DNA from: Cinclus cinclus
Taxonomy: Eukaryota > Chordata > Aves > Passeriformes > Cinclidae
Direction: 5' to 3'
DNA: 64,000 bases
Assembly: GCF_963662255.1 (NCBI RefSeq)
Contig: NC_085056.1
Span: 11,186,123 to 11,250,122, forward strand
Shown here: piece after piece, positions 26,366-40,176 of the stretch
Numbering within the stretch: the first letter of the stretch is position 1
Layout of the letters: each line of letters opens with the position of its first letter
Position numbers and translations under genes: made by a program
Notes under the pieces: model-generated
The model's database searches: none
The model's input: the letters and a program-made list of their open reading frames with translations, nothing else
What the model was told of the DNA's origin: nothing

Positions 26366-29300
26366 TATTTTATCAGGCAACATTTCCATTCACTTATTTT
26401 TTAAAGTAATCTTGGTGTTGGAGTGAGAGAAACCTATCTCATATTATTTGCAAATCTTTTTCACATGCATCTCAGCATTGGAAAGTGCAGTGGAGTCAAA
26501 GTAATCATAGTGACTTGCATATATGCAGGCAAAAGATATTTAACAGGGGCATTGCTGCTATTTTCTGTTGTGATTTTATTTAATTAATGTCAGTTCACCT
26601 GTGCTCAGATGACATACTGGGTTGGGTTCATATGAGTCTGCGAATCCATTAACTTCAGGTGAGACAGCAATAAACACAAGCTGAAACCTGTTCTTTGAAT
26701 TGGATTACACCCACGTGTAGGCTTATTTTTATCTACGTTAGTTTGGGCCCTCTCCTTTTCCTTTTGTGTTCTCTTTCTTCAAAAAGTGAAAAATCTTACC
26801 CAGATTGTAGGGGAGAGCTTCTAAATACAATGTAAATAAGCATCCAAAAAGAAATAAATCTGTGATACAGTTCATAGCTTTTTATCTTTGAGTGAAAGAC
26901 AAGAATTGACTAGTGCTGTCCTTGCTTTTTTGTTCTTCTGCAAGAAGCATAATAGGAGAAGGTGAGTCATGAGTATGTTAGAGGAAACATGCAGCTCAGT
27001 AGAACATTCTATTTGTGAGGCAGGCTTACTGAAATTGTACTGTTAGGAAAATTCCTTTGCATTGGCTATGAAAGGTCTAAGAATACTTTTCCAGCCCCTA
27101 AATGATCAATTGTGTGTGTGTAAATGATAACCAGTGCAGGCTTTTAAGCTGAAAAGTTGTGACATAGGTGTTCAAATGACTTCCATGGACAACTAAAAAG
27201 ACAAACAATCTTTCTAATGTCCTTGGGGGTTACAGATTATTTGCTGAATGAAAATGAAAGCACTTTCACTCACAAAGAACACAGAATTTCATCATGTTCA
27301 TATATCTCAAATATAAGCTGTTGAAAAGGAAGATATTTACTGGAATTCAGAAAGAATTTTCTTGAGTTCTTACAGTGATAATAGGCCCTCGTTCTCTGAT
27401 GCATCACTCAGCAGGTGTCAGCATTGAAAATGTGGGCCTAAAATTTTCACATGGAGTTTTCGCCATTATATTATTATTTTTTAAGAACAATAAATAGTGT
27501 TTTTCATTGAATCCAAAGAAGAAATTTGTTTTGACTGTAGAATGTGATTCTGAAGAGGAACAACATGTATTATCCAGTGAATCATACTTTTCAAACAAAA
27601 AGCAGCATACAAGAAAAGATCAAGGTTTATTATGCCTCACTTACTATCAAAGAAAAATGTAATGGCAGATGCAATGTTAGCAAATTCCTGGTGTTCTGTT
27701 CACTTTTGCACAGTAGATGAATGACTGTAATTGATGGACTGGTCAGACTGACTAAAACAAAATAACATTTGTGTTTGACAGATCAAGGATTCACCTGCTT
27801 TCTTTTTGGAGAAAAACATGAAAGCTGGAATGAAGTTGTATTGAAAGTGGTTCACCTTCATTGTCAGTAACAGGCAAATGAGTAGTGACAGAAGGTAAGC
27901 TGAATGTTCATATTTAATATTATACTGCTAAAAGGCATGGATTTTTTCTGAGTAATTCATACTTCTAAGAGCAAGATTGAACAGGACCCAGTGTTTAGCA
28001 AAAAGTGAGGATGCCAAATGATTTGTCCGAACTTACTGTGTGGAATAAAGCCACTTAACTACTCAATATACTTCAGAGTGTGCACTGTGGACTCAGCAAT
28101 ATGGAAAATAACCAGGAAGTCTTCCTTCTACCATCTTTTCTCCTTCTTGCTGATTGGTATTCTTTGTGATATACCTAATGACTCCTTCTGGGTTTTTGAG
28201 GGGTGTTTGTCAGTATGGGTAAAATGTTTTGGAAAGCCAAAGGTTATCTTTGTACCTTAGATGAGAAGAGCCCACTGATATTGGTAGACAAGATCTTTTG
28301 TCCACATACCTCCCTTCCACCCCCACTGGACTGTCCCTGAGAACTGTGTGAAGCAAGCTGAAGATATAGTTAGTGGATTTATAAATATATTTTAATCCAA
28401 AAATTTCCAGTTCAAAGAAGGACTTGAAGAAAAAAAAAATACGATTTGAATCAATATCTACTATTTTCCCCAAAAAATTTGGGTGCTTCAAAAAATTAAG
28501 GGATATGGTTTTGTTTGCTGCCATGCTATCTAAAGTGCGTGGCCTTTGCAATAAAGAAACCCAGCATATAAAGCAACTTTTTCAATGAAAGCAGAATAAA
28601 CAGTAAGCTAATTGTGTTTAATTTGTGAACTATTAATTTTGTGATAATGCTGTTTAAACAATATGGTTCTTTACTGTACTTATCTGATATAATTTTTTCT
28701 TTGCATATACGACCATGCCCTTTCAGTATGTGTTGCCACATCTCTGATAAAACGGCGTTGGGAGTCATGACAAAACCAGGAACATCTGGGAAATGAGAAC
28801 AGAAAAGCTGAGTGTCAGATAGCAATCAATGGATCACTTAGGGCAATTATGCTTAGGAAATTAAGGTAGTGCAGATGATGTAATTTGCACATGATCAGGC
28901 TGGTGAAGGGAGTGAACACTGCTCCCCTTAGGCTGTTACGGAGATGCCTGTGCAGATGTCTGTCCTAGAAATGCCACACGTTCAGGAGAAGCTGTCAGCT
29001 CCCCGAGGAACCTCCCACTTCAGATGAGACAGAGCAGGGCAAATGCCCCGTGGCAGGGCCATCCATTAGGACAGTCTGTGTAAGCCACTCTAAAGAGATG
29101 AGCGAACCCAGCAGAATGAAACACGAATTGTAAAGCACAGAGTTGTTCTCCTTCCAGTCAGTTTAAGCTTCCTGGCTTAGTCCAGTCTTGACACCTCTCC
29201 AGTGACATATAACTTACTCTGTTTTGCCAGGCCTGTCCTTTCCTATTTGTCCAAGTTTACTATTTTTGTCATTTCAGCTTAGCCCATGTTCTTTTTCTAC

Positions 29301-29453
29301 ATTTTCTAGAGCAATTAGTTGAGTGATTTTGCTCCCTTCCTTTTCACATCATGTCAACTAATAACTTGCCTATATTTCTCTTGCCTCAGCTGAGCACATT
29401 TCTCTTATGCAACAATTCAGCTTTAAGCTTCCTCTCCTCTTTGTGCTGCCCCC

Positions 29454-29690
29454 ATTATTATTTATTAATGCTTTGCACAACTCTTCACCAAGAACTTTGA
29501 CTTATCTTAAAGACTTTCAATAATTAAGCCCCACAATAAGCCTATAAAGGATGCAATTATATTGTCTATTTACCAGATGGCTAACCAGGAACAGACAGAA
29601 GTTAGCTAAATTGCCCTGGGTTAAAAGTTGGGGAAAGACAGCACTGGGAATAGAATTCAGTGTTAGTTGAGTTTCTCTGCCAAAAGCTTG
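29454..29690 (-). mobile_element. MIR-like SINE, nearly full length
   Basis: The minus strand reads, in order: GAATTCTATTCCCAGTGCTG, GGGCAATTTAGCTAACTTCTG, CCATCTGGTAAATAG, then AATTATTGAAAGTCTTT and a TGCAAAGCATTAATAA tail. This is the order of an amniote MIR (the sauropsid MIR1-type consensus), from the tRNA-related B-box side to the LINE-related tail. The whole length of about 235 bases makes it the best preserved SINE in the window. Confidence 0.75.
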
Positions 29691-31079
29691 TAGTACTACA
29701 AAGTGTGTATACCAGCTGTTGGGGAATCACTGTGCTGGCCCAGGTTTGTCCTGCTCTAGCTAAGAGTTTAAGATCTATTATTTAATAGGTTTTCGAACTC
29801 AGTCCTTGCCCTTTTCTTTCCTAAGGGGACAACAGAAACATCTGAACTTGTAAACTTGAAATGAAACTCTGCTGATGTTTTCCCATCTCTTCTGTAGTAG
29901 TTCTGTAACTGAGTGAGATCTATGCATAGCTGGATATTTTTTTTTTTAATTGTGTGTATTATCAGCAAAACACTTTGAAAAAGAGAAAGTCATTGTTTGT
30001 CTGTCTATCAATCTATCTGTCTGTCACAGTGTGAGGCAGTCAGACAGCCTGCCCATAGCACCAAAAAGCCATGCTGGATTTGTTATCTGTGCAACCAACC
30101 ATCTGGACTACATACTGAATTCTCTGTCACCATTAAACAGAGGAATCACACTTTGTAAATAGTGACTTTAAGGATCTTTTTCTAGAGCTACTTATTTGGT
30201 GAGGCTGGCAAATTCTAACCAGTTCTTGTAAGTTTAGATCTTGATGTCCATGTTCATCCTATTGTCAGGTGTATAACCTTCTTTGATATGTAGAATATTG
30301 AACAGAATAAAACTTATGGACTATTCCAGATGCAGGGTTTACAGTGGATTTATGAAAGCATTGACATGATGCTGTATTTTCATGAAGTATTTTAGGATTA
30401 TTTTAAGTGTTACAGTGGAGACCTATAGTCCATTCATGATCAATTAATACACTGATCTTGAAATCTCATTTTAAACTAGAGTTGCCTAATTTTCATGCTG
30501 GGAATTAATCTACAAAGGATAAATCTTATGATGGACAAAAGTACTGATTTTCTACTGCAAGTGTTGCAGCCAAAATGTGATCACTTCTATTAGGTTGGTC
30601 TCATGCCCATGGAGGGAGAGCTGTTGTGCAAAATATTGTCATTAAGTTGTGAACATGAAGAAATGCCTTTTGGTTATTTTGTCTTGAACTACCTATGGGT
30701 TCCTGGGAGCTTTCCAGTATGAATGGTGAGAGCAGCAATCTCCAGTTATTCCCATTACATTTCCAGATCTTCAGGCATGTGTTTATTCCAGTGTCCAAGG
30801 TGATGCCTTCCAGTAGGACTAGTTACAGTATCATGCATAAACTCACTGCAGTTGCAGTTGAGATTTTGTCATAAGGAAGATTAAATGCTGAAATCTAGAT
30901 GGTCTTTTTACTTTGGGGAGGAAAAAAAAGCCCATCCATATGAAATTGTGCTCATTACTGAGGAAAATAAATTCTTGTCTGTCAAGCAAATGGCCAGGCT
31001 TTAGAAAAGGTTAGACTTGCACATCAATTACTAGGGAAAAACAACACCTGTGTACACTAATTACTTATTTAATGGAAGG

Positions 31080-31198
31080 TTTTCAGATACAGGGTCAAAT
31101 TCTCCACTTGCATCAGTTGTATGCAACAGAAATGTCATTTTCATCAATGGAAAAACCCACTGGTTTACATTGCTGGATGTTAGAGTAAATCAGGTGAA
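31080..31198. repeat. Ancient amniote palindromic repeat copy, decayed
   Basis: It begins GGGTCAAATTCTCCACTTGCATCAG, continues through ATCAATGGAAAAACCCACTGGTTTACATTG and ends AGAGTAAATCAGG. The order and wording resemble the sauropsid repeat CAAATTCTGCCCTCAGTTAC, TCAATGG, GGTTTACAC, AGAGTAAATCAGG. Identification is from memory. Confidence 0.45.
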
Positions 31199-32831
31199 CG
31201 GGATGTTATGGTGCACAATAGGAATGTCATTGTAATAAATAACATCTTTAACTTTTAAATCTATGCTTTAAATATTCTTACATGATTGATGTCCCTTTAA
31301 GTACTATTTGAGTTAATTTGTTAATAGCAGTTTTGTTTAGTTCTTTGTCTCATGTTTGTTGACTTTTTACTCTCCTTGCTATGTTAAAAACATTTCGATG
31401 CTATAAATAAGAGCATGTATTAAATACATTCTTTGTGACAAGCAATGCACAGTGCATTCACTTCTTTCTTCTAGAAGGCAGATTATCTCTTTCATTATTT
31501 TGATTCTGCACTCTTCCAGTATTCTGAAGATCAGTAGAAGCACATTTAGACTCAGTTATGGAAAAATTATGTTATATATATTCTGCTTGTGACATATGTG
31601 TGCTTGCACCTGAAAATATCCACAGTCATACAAACTACAGTTTTAAGAAGTTACAGGATCCATGGCATTGGTTTTTTTTTTACCACAGGAGTTGTGTATG
31701 ATGTCATGGTACAAGAGCTTCTGTTATGATGATATTGCATATGATTCACAGTTTTAATCAATTAGACTTAAAGTATTCCCCCTGGCTAAAGAGGTGGGTG
31801 TACAAAGGATCAAACTGGATCAAACATCATGCATCAACTGTAGCTCCCTGTGCCCCAGCACTTGAGGAGTTGTGTCCTAATTCCCACCCCACCAAGCATT
31901 CTGAAACGTCTGATGTCCTGGCAGGTATCTTTATGGTTGTATGAGTATGGCCAAACCTTTTACAGGTGTAGGTTGGCTTGAGTGAAATTGTGTGTTTGCA
32001 TTAAGGGAACATTTCATGGATGGTGTGCACTGTACCCACAGTAAAGGGAGACTGATCCTTTTTCAAAATCTGATCTCCCTGTGGTATGCAGTACAGTAGC
32101 AGTTCACTTAGTAAAAAGAAACACACAGAAGGAAACATCAAGGCCAGTTAGCTATACAGTCTAGGTGCACACAGAAGACATCACTGTATATTTTCAAGTT
32201 GCAGATTTTCACCAAATATCACATGTAGCCAGTGGTGTGCAGGCAGGGGTAAGACAGGAAGAATCTTTCCTTTTGTAACTGTCCTAGGGCTCAAAAGGTT
32301 CAGTGACTGTGAAGTCTAGTCTCATCTCAGTCAATTCTATTTTATATTTGTCTTCATTATTGAGCACACTTCATATTCTGTTCCTTGGCTCGCTGCAGCT
32401 TCATTGCTTCATTTTATGTATCAGGAAGCTGGACAAAGCTCAACTGGCAGCAGGATTTATACTTTTATTAAGTCAGATAGAAATCATCTCACTCAGTAAT
32501 CCAGAAAGATGGTGAGAAGTCGTGAGTTTGGCAGGATGGTCTTTTTTAATTACTGCAGATTTCTGATCTACATTTCCCTGCAGTTTAGCATATTGTTCTG
32601 AACTTGCAATGTGAGTGTCAAACTCCCCTCTAGTGGTTGTTGTACACAGAGAATAAACATTGATTTAGCTTGATGACAAGTATTTAAGTCTGGACAGAAA
32701 AGATGACAATTCATATGAGATTCTGATGGTTGTGCATAGTGAAATTTATTTATTTGTCTTTCTTCCTCTTTTAATGATTTAGTTACTTCACATGTTGAAA
32801 TACTGTAATTAAAACATGATTCATTGTCAAA

Positions 32832-32860
32832 GCAAACAAACAAACAAAAACAAACAAAAA
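32832..32860 (+). repeat. (CAAA)n microsatellite
   Basis: Short CAAACAAACAAACAAAAACAAACAAAAA run. Confidence 0.9.
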
Positions 32861-33882
32861 GAATTATGGCATTGTACACTGCAAAATGCGAATGTGCCAC
32901 CTATTGGTGATGTCTCTGCACTTCTTGATTGCTCTCCAGCAGGTCAGTGGCAATGTCACCATGAACAATGCCAGTTGTCCCATACCACACAACAGGGCTA
33001 CACAGCTCTGTGCCTGCTTGTATTAATGCAGTACTAGTGCTGCAATAATATAAAAGCAATAATTGAGCAGTAAGTGTGAAATAAAGAACTGAGTGTTAAA
33101 AATGTGCAAAGAATAGAGTGACTCATTAAGTGTCATTATGATTAAAGAGTTCCATTTCTTGCTAACAGAGTTCTCAGCAGCAGATTGTGAAACCAGAAAT
33201 ACACTCTGCAAGGCAGAAGTTTTTTGCTATGTGTGAAGAGGAAAGATATGGTGAACTTGTATGTTTCTCAGCCATCTGAGCTGTAAATTTGCACCTCTAC
33301 AGTCCTTTCAGAGAATCTGTTAATAACTTTTTGGAAGCTATTCTGTTTGAACCCTTTAAGGCAGTAAGATTGGATCCTGCCTGCACAGGGTCCGTGCATA
33401 GAAAGGAAGAAGCCTTGGGACATCTGACACTGTAAACTCTGTTGTGAAAGTTTTGTTTCCCAGTTTTCAAAAGCACTTTCATTCATCCTTTATACATATT
33501 CAGAATTGTGTTTCTGTTGATTAAACATCTCACACAGGTACCTCTGCTCTTCAGTAAGTGCCAGTGATTAAACCTGTCTATGCAGAAGTCAAAACTGTAT
33601 TTTAAATCTGTGGTGCTTCTAATTTGATTTTTCTTATAGTTTATATAGCAGTTACCAATTGTCCCACTCTCCAGGATAGTATTCAATCACTGCTGATGGT
33701 AGAGTGTCATCTCCATTTCATTAGTAGAAAAAAAAATAAATCAATGTTGATAGTTTCCTCAGTCTAATATATGGAAAACTGCTATTTAGAAAAAAATTCT
33801 GAAATGTATTTTTGCTCATAATCTTGCTACTTCTTTATGGCGTAGTTTTGGTCATGGTTTGGTGCAGTTTTTGTGCTTTCTA

Positions 33883-33914
33883 TTTTTTTTTTTCTATCTT
33901 TTTTCTTTTTTTTG
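33883..33914 (+). repeat. T-rich tract
   Basis: T11, CTATC, T6, C, T8; low complexity. Confidence 0.9.
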
Positions 33915-36900
33915 TGGGTGGCTCAGCTTAGTGAAAGGACAGAGTCAACCCTGGCTGGCTGCAATAAGCTAAGCACTGGTGTGTGACATTAAATGTACAC
34001 ACTAGAATGTAAGATGTCATTGAAAACAAAACCAGTTCTGGAGAGATAAGGTAATAATAAGAGCTAGCAGCAAGCATAATTAAAGTACACCACAGTGTAA
34101 TATTTGGCTAATCATCTAAAAATATTGTTTTTCCTTAAACTTGAAGTTTGCCAGAATCACAAAACAGCCCAGCAGCCTAGATAAATGTCAGAATGAAGAA
34201 TCAAAAAAACACATTTGAAAATATGGGGTATGTTGTTACACCCATAAAAACTGTAAAGCAATAGCTGTGTCAGGTCCTCTTAAAAATAATACGCTTTCAT
34301 CTTATGTCTTAATGCAAGAGTGTCTTTTTGAGCAGATGTTCTGGGATTGCTCCCTCCCTTATGCAATGACAGAAGTATAGCAATGCTCTAAGAGAGGTTT
34401 ACCTTTCAGAGCTGACAAGTGTTAAAAGAAAATGGGGGGTGTGAACAGGTTTATAATCTACATCACAGATATGTGGGAAAGGGTTTTAAAATACACCGTG
34501 TAAGGGAGAGGAGAAAAATCAGACACGTTAAATAAAATCTATATAAATAGTAACAGTGAAGTCATATAATGATCTTTAGCAAAATAAGCCCCACTAAAGC
34601 AGGCCATGAGCAGTGAGAGCTGCTATTTCTTATGGGATGCAGTGATAAAGAAATTACATACTTATTTGAGAGGAACATAAATAAAGATTAATAGGTTAAT
34701 GAGTTATTTTCCTTTCATTACTATACTATTGTACTTTATTATAATTGCTTTGCACTCATTTAATTAAATTTGAACTAGGGCCAACACAAGATAATTTGTT
34801 TTCCCTGTACTAAACAATGAGTATGCAGATTGGAAGTACTGAAGCAGTAATCAGCCCTCTGTTTGCAACACTTTCCTACTCTGAGTAGACATTATAATTG
34901 ATAATTTGATTGTTGCAGCACTCCGTGCAATATATTTTAAAGCAGCATTAACATAATAGAAATTATGTTGTGTGCCTAATCCAAGCTTTTCACTGTGTAA
35001 GTATATGAATCCCATTCTGTAATGAATTAGGGCACTCTCCACGAAACATGCATGCAACCTTCACATGCCTTGTTTTGGAACAGAGCTATCTCCTTCTAAT
35101 CTCCAGTCAATGTCTTCCCTCTCAAGTTATATCACTTAAGTTGTACACAAAAAGTGCTAAAATAGTTAAGCCAAGCATTTCAATGAAGCCTGATTTGTTC
35201 TGAAATAAATCTGTCATTAAAACTAAGTAGGTTTTTTATAGACCCTGTATAATTTTGCATTATTTCCAAGGAAGGTGTTTATCCTGTCCATTAGATTTTA
35301 TCTTTCCATTGTCACTTTCCACTTTCTGAGAACCCTACTAGCAAAACAATCCTGAGACTGAGATGTTGAGGTAGGACTTTTCTATGCCTGTAATATAAAC
35401 AAAAGCTACCTCTATGTTTTTTTAATATATTGAACTTAGGAAGCAAAGCATTTTTTTTTCATGCTCTACGATAATGACAGGAAAGGCTGAGGTTCTGTCT
35501 GATCTTTTCTTTATCCCAATCACATGCCCACCATGCAGTTTTCAGAGGAGCTGGTGTCTGCATGTCCTGACCCAGTGAAGTCCTGAGGATGGTGGGACAT
35601 TCCTAAGAGTTGTGTGCCACCTCAGCAGTGGCCAAAGTTACCTTGCCTTTCAAGTTTGGGCCCTGAAAAAGTAGAAAAACAAAGTGAAGTGTGATGGCTT
35701 ATAAAACTCTGCCAACTTTATTTGTTTTCTGACAAAATAAGAGTGATTTTGCTTGTGTAAATATTTGAGTCACCTCATTTAATATTTGCCTGTTTACGGC
35801 CTGGAGTGTCCCTGTACTAGAAAGGTGAGTTGTGGTTTTGTAACTTGTTTGAGAAAAGTGTTGTAGAGAGTATTTCACTTACTGTCTTTTAGAACTGAGC
35901 TTGCAAAGTCTCTTATGGCTTTTCTTATGCAAGGAATCCTACTGAAAATAATTATGATTAGTATTTTAGAGAAGTCATGATGAGCTTAACTGTGCTGCTC
36001 ACTGGAGAGCAGTGTGAATGAGTGTGGAGTGGCATGAGTTGCCAGCACAGAATTCTTTTGTTCTCCACCATGTTTCCAAAGGAAGTCTTTGAAAGAGGTA
36101 GGAAGCCTGACTGGCAGGCTTGATTTCCCTTTTTTTCTCTCCTAGTGTGTAATTCCATTTCCTTTTGCTGACAATTCTTTAACATCATTATAAAGCCTAA
36201 TATATTAGGAGAGATACCACTATAATACTCCTGGAACTGAGAGAAAATTAGAAGTACAGGAGAAATATAAAGTGTTGCAGATATTTAAAAAGGTGCCAGA
36301 GTGTGTTCCCTGCATCACCATCCAGCTCTAAAAACACTGATCCTCTGAGAGATCTCTCTGTCTATAACCATGGTCGGACACTATGTGCTTCCACTTTTAT
36401 TGTTTTGGGATTTCTGTGGTTTTCCAGCTGTGTAACAGGAACTTGGGGAAACCTGCCCCAGATGGTTTCTCTCTTACATATGAGTTTTCACAAAATATGT
36501 CCCCAAGATCTATTTGGATCCATAAGTAATGAGGTGGGCTTTGTGTCTATGAAAGGAGATGGAGCTGGCTGCCCGTGGTGAGGCCCTATGTGCTGGGAAG
36601 GAGCTGGGAAGCCAGGATCCCTGCTGGAAATCAGGGTGCAGGGGAGCTCCTCTCATCTTCATTCAAAGCCTGTAGGACATTTCTTTCCTGCACATAGTAG
36701 CACAAAGACAGAGGCCTTTTGTAACTTGTCTACTATGAGGCCTAAGCAAAGTCTCCCGAGTCTTAATAAAGGTTGCAATCACCCTCAGTGCAGCTCAGTT
36801 TTGCAATAAAGGTTGGTGTATTTCAATAACTTTTGAGTTTCCCAGAGACAGGTTTTGCCTGAGCAAAGAGACATGGGATCCATGACAGACAGGCCATCAT

Positions 36901-37329
36901 TTAGTGTTCATATCAAGGAGTGGTGGGATTTTTCCACACCACCTTAGAATCTGTTACGGTGGATTATGCCTTCAGAAAAACTAATTTATAATGTCTCAAG
37001 TAGAAAGTGGATCATAAGTGCTCTGTCTTTTTATACAAAGCCACTGCTGTCAGCCCATAAGGCAAATCCAGGGAGGCTTCTGTTTTCCATTTACCGTACT
37101 TTTCAATTGATTGGTCAGTGGTGTGTATCCTTTTTCAGTTTCTTTATTCCCTCTCTTTCAGACTTGGAATATCATTTCCTGAAATCCTGAGGGTAACATT
37201 ATAGATTTCTTTTTATTTCACACAGAGTCCTTTAAGCACACAACATACCTGAACTGCCCCTCCATCTAGCTTTAAATCACTCTGGGTGTGTAACTCAAAT
37301 CACAGATTGAATGCTATAATGCTCCTTTG

Positions 37330-39110
37330 CACAATTTAAAAGGTTGGACTAAAAAGGGAACAACCCTTTTCATAGGTGTGAATAATAAATATAGCATGAC
37401 TAGAGATGTAAGAATGGGAGAATATTTTGATATGAGGTGTTATAACCAAGCTAGGTTTATAGTGAAATCAAAAATGCAAGAAGAAAGAAAAGCTCTGAAA
37501 AGCATGAGGGGATCATGGAAGGGTATGGATGGAAAATAAAATAGGAGATTTTCAAAGGTGAAGTTTTGTAGCTAGAGAATTCTACCTGCTATCCAGTTTG
37601 GATATTTATTTAGGATAAATAAAATAGCAGTTGAGACTGTTGAAATGCATATATCAATCATCTGTAAGATAAAGCAGGAGGGGAAGATTGAAAGATTACA
37701 GAACAAAGGGGAAAGTATAAGTAAAAAGAAGAAAATAAAAGAAGTCTGTGCAAAAGCTAAGATAAATAAGAGTTTTCTGAGTACACAAGAAATGAGGTCA
37801 CTGGAGAATGCAGCTGAGTTTGAGACATTGCAAAGGTAAGCTACCTGGTTGAGAGAAATACATTGTTCAGACATTAAATTCTTTGAGTCAGTTTTCTTGA
37901 TGAAGATAAAGATAATACAAAGAAGAGACACTGAAACAGAAAAGGAGTTAATATGGACTCTGAATACTGACAAAAATTAGAACTTTAGAATTCAACCCAG
38001 ATTTCTGGGAGAAACTGAAACACTCAGGAGACATGAACATGCTGACCATGTTATTGGAAATAGTGCCTGGCTGGAAATGCCTGAAGACTTGAAGTATAGT
38101 CCTGGACGGTGAGTTCTTGGCAGATTTTAAGTCATGACATGTGGTTTGGATAGTCTGTGGTTACAAGAGAATAGTCCTGTACACAGCAGTTTCCTTTATC
38201 CTTGCGTACCATGGGTCTTTTCAATAGAGAGAAGGGCACCAAAATGAGACCAAGGTGAGGTTGATGTGGAGGAGCAGTGGATGTGAGAGGCCACAGCCTC
38301 ATTCTCTTTGAGTCAGGGTATTTAAACACAATGAACTGTACTTAGGAGAATAGGAAAGACCATGAGCTTGCAATCATAAAGAACGTATATCATGCTTTCA
38401 AAGACAACCCAGACACCAATGGAGATCAGTAAGACCGAAGAGTTCTCAGCAGCACAAAAAAAAAAAAAAAAAAAAAAGAAAACAGCAAAAAGAGTCAGGG
38501 CATGGTGTGAAATGCAAATGCAGAGGCTTCATGTAGTCTGATACTGGTGAGGCATGACAGTATCATGGTAATGTTCAAAAGATCACTCTCTGGTTTTAAT
38601 TATCTTTTTTAAAAGTTTTTGTACAATGAGAAAAGCTTCAAAACCACTGCTAGTATGGTACAAGGGCAGAGAGACCTTAGTTATTTGTTAAAGTTAGAGA
38701 AAGCAGGTCTATAGAACAGAGGAAATTAGGAGGTCATCTCATTGAGTCAGAGATAATTCTGAAGTGAATAGGCAGGATAAATGCTACCAGGTTAGCTGAA
38801 CTCTTTTCAGATGCAAGAACAAAGGAGAATAACTAAGAGAAATCAATGGCCACTGTATTTATTTGGAATTCCTTACACAAATTTGGAGCAATTGCATATA
38901 TAAAATATTTCACTAATGGCAGCAAGAGTAAGAAACAATTGAAACAATAATTTAAAGGGTTACTCTATCTAAGGATTTAAAAACATAGACATTTAACACT
39001 AGAATTTACAGTGAGCTATTTTCTTTGCAAATAATTATACATAACCTTTTTGCAAAGCAGCTCTATTGCAATAAATAATAAAAGAAGGCAGAAAAACATC
39101 AAAATAGGAA
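37330..39110 (+). other. Purine-skewed block of about 1.8 kb, unidentified
   Basis: The plus strand is strongly enriched in A and G over T and C for about 1.8 kb, with an A22 run at 38456. Neighbouring DNA does not show this skew. It could be an old LINE or LTR-retroelement body, or an old retrocopy. I could not match it to a family, and no long frame survives. Confidence 0.35.
38456..38477 (+). repeat. Poly-A run of 22
   Basis: An uninterrupted A22 lies inside a purine-skewed block. It might be a retroposon tail, but no source element is recognised. Confidence 0.95.
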
Positions 39111-39294
39111 TTTTAATTTAGAAATGGTTATAACTGATTATTGGAAATTTTCTTGTGGTGATTCCCCAACAACACAAGTAAATTGTGTATGCAAAGAGAG
39201 AGTAAACACTACTATATATACTTCTGTGCCTACCATTTTTCCTGTTTGAAAACATGTATAGCAGAAGGGATTGTGTCATCAGAAGAGTTACTTG

Positions 39295-39342
39295 ATTTTG
39301 GGGTTTTGTTGGGTTTTTCTGCTTTTGGGGTTTGTTTAGAAT
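39295..39342 (+). repeat. T/G-rich low-complexity tract
   Basis: TTTTGGGGTTTTGTTGGGTTTTT followed by CTTTTGGGGTTTG; imperfect G/T repeat. Confidence 0.75.
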
Positions 39343-39389
39343 TAATTTAAATTTGCATCTGTGCAGAGGAGTACACAAATGCACATATC

Positions 39390-39446
39390 ACATACACACA
39401 CACATATATTTATTTGTGTGTGTATTTATTGATTTATTTATATATG
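39390..39446 (+). repeat. CA/TA/TG dinucleotide and ATTT-rich cluster
   Basis: (CA)5, ATATATTTATTT and (GT)4 come in succession. The CACACACATATA and TATTTGTGTGTG halves could pair as a hairpin. A (TTTA)n-like end follows. Confidence 0.85.
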
Positions 39447-40129
39447 GTACCATAACCCAGAAATTTGCATGCTGTAGTTCTGAACTAAAATTGTGAGCCC
39501 TTTCAGGGATCTGTGCATTCCAAGAGCCTCCCTGTTTAACCAGGAGCTCTCCCTTTGCTTCTACTATGGTCCTCTTCTGTAACAATAGAAAAGTACTAAT
39601 TGAAATGGGGGGTAGAAGGGACACAGGAGTTTTTTTGCCAGAGACAAGTAAACTCTTGTTCAAATGTAAAAATGCAGAATTCTGTCTGTATGTGGACTAA
39701 CAAGTGGTATATTTTTTAATATTAGGAGTCCATCAAAAGCTGAGCTGAAACTGTAACATCCCACCTGGAAATGGGAGCCTTTCCACCAGAGTAATGATGG
39801 ATCATCAGACTCTATCAAATAGGAAACTTAATCTCCAGTAACTGAGGCTCAGGTATGATGCAAGACCACTTCTATTCACCCAACGATGACCGCCTCTATA
39901 GAAACTGTCAGCAGAGGTCCCTATGGTCTGCTGAAACCTGGAGCTTCCCTTGTATTTCGAGGATATGGAGATGGACATAAATGTAAGTTAATAGTAAAAG
40001 ATGAAGCACATTGAAGGGTGGAGAGAGGAGTGTGATTGTGAAGGTGAATGAATATTGAATTACTGTACATTGAAGCAGTTAGGAACAGTCATTACTCTGG
40101 ATTTTAAGTATTAGAAGGGGAACATGCAC

Positions 40130-40176
40130 TATACATGTACACAGACACATGTACATGTACACATACACCCACACAG
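40130..40176 (+). repeat. ACATGT/ACAC repeat
   Basis: ATACATGTACACAGACACATGTACATGTACACA is self-complementary in part (ACATGTACATGT). Confidence 0.8.

Larger units (their letters stand above)
17761..29453. other. Intergenic desert, second part: no gene seen
   Basis: AT-rich unique sequence interrupted by the two large A/C tracts and the AAT/GAT microsatellite. No exon-like frame, RNA gene or dated mobile element was recognised. Confidence 0.7.
29691..37329. other. Intergenic desert, third part: no gene seen
   Basis: It holds one palindromic amniote repeat copy (31080-31198) and one short CAAA repeat. The segment 36300-36835 is GC-richer, and its end (36763-36835) has two AATAAAGGTTG motifs, which recalls an LTR poly-A region but is not enough to call one. 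Confidence 0.65.

Noticed and set aside
26117..26389. Poly-Asn/Asp and poly-Ile proteins
   Set aside because: Translation of the AAT/GAT microsatellite.
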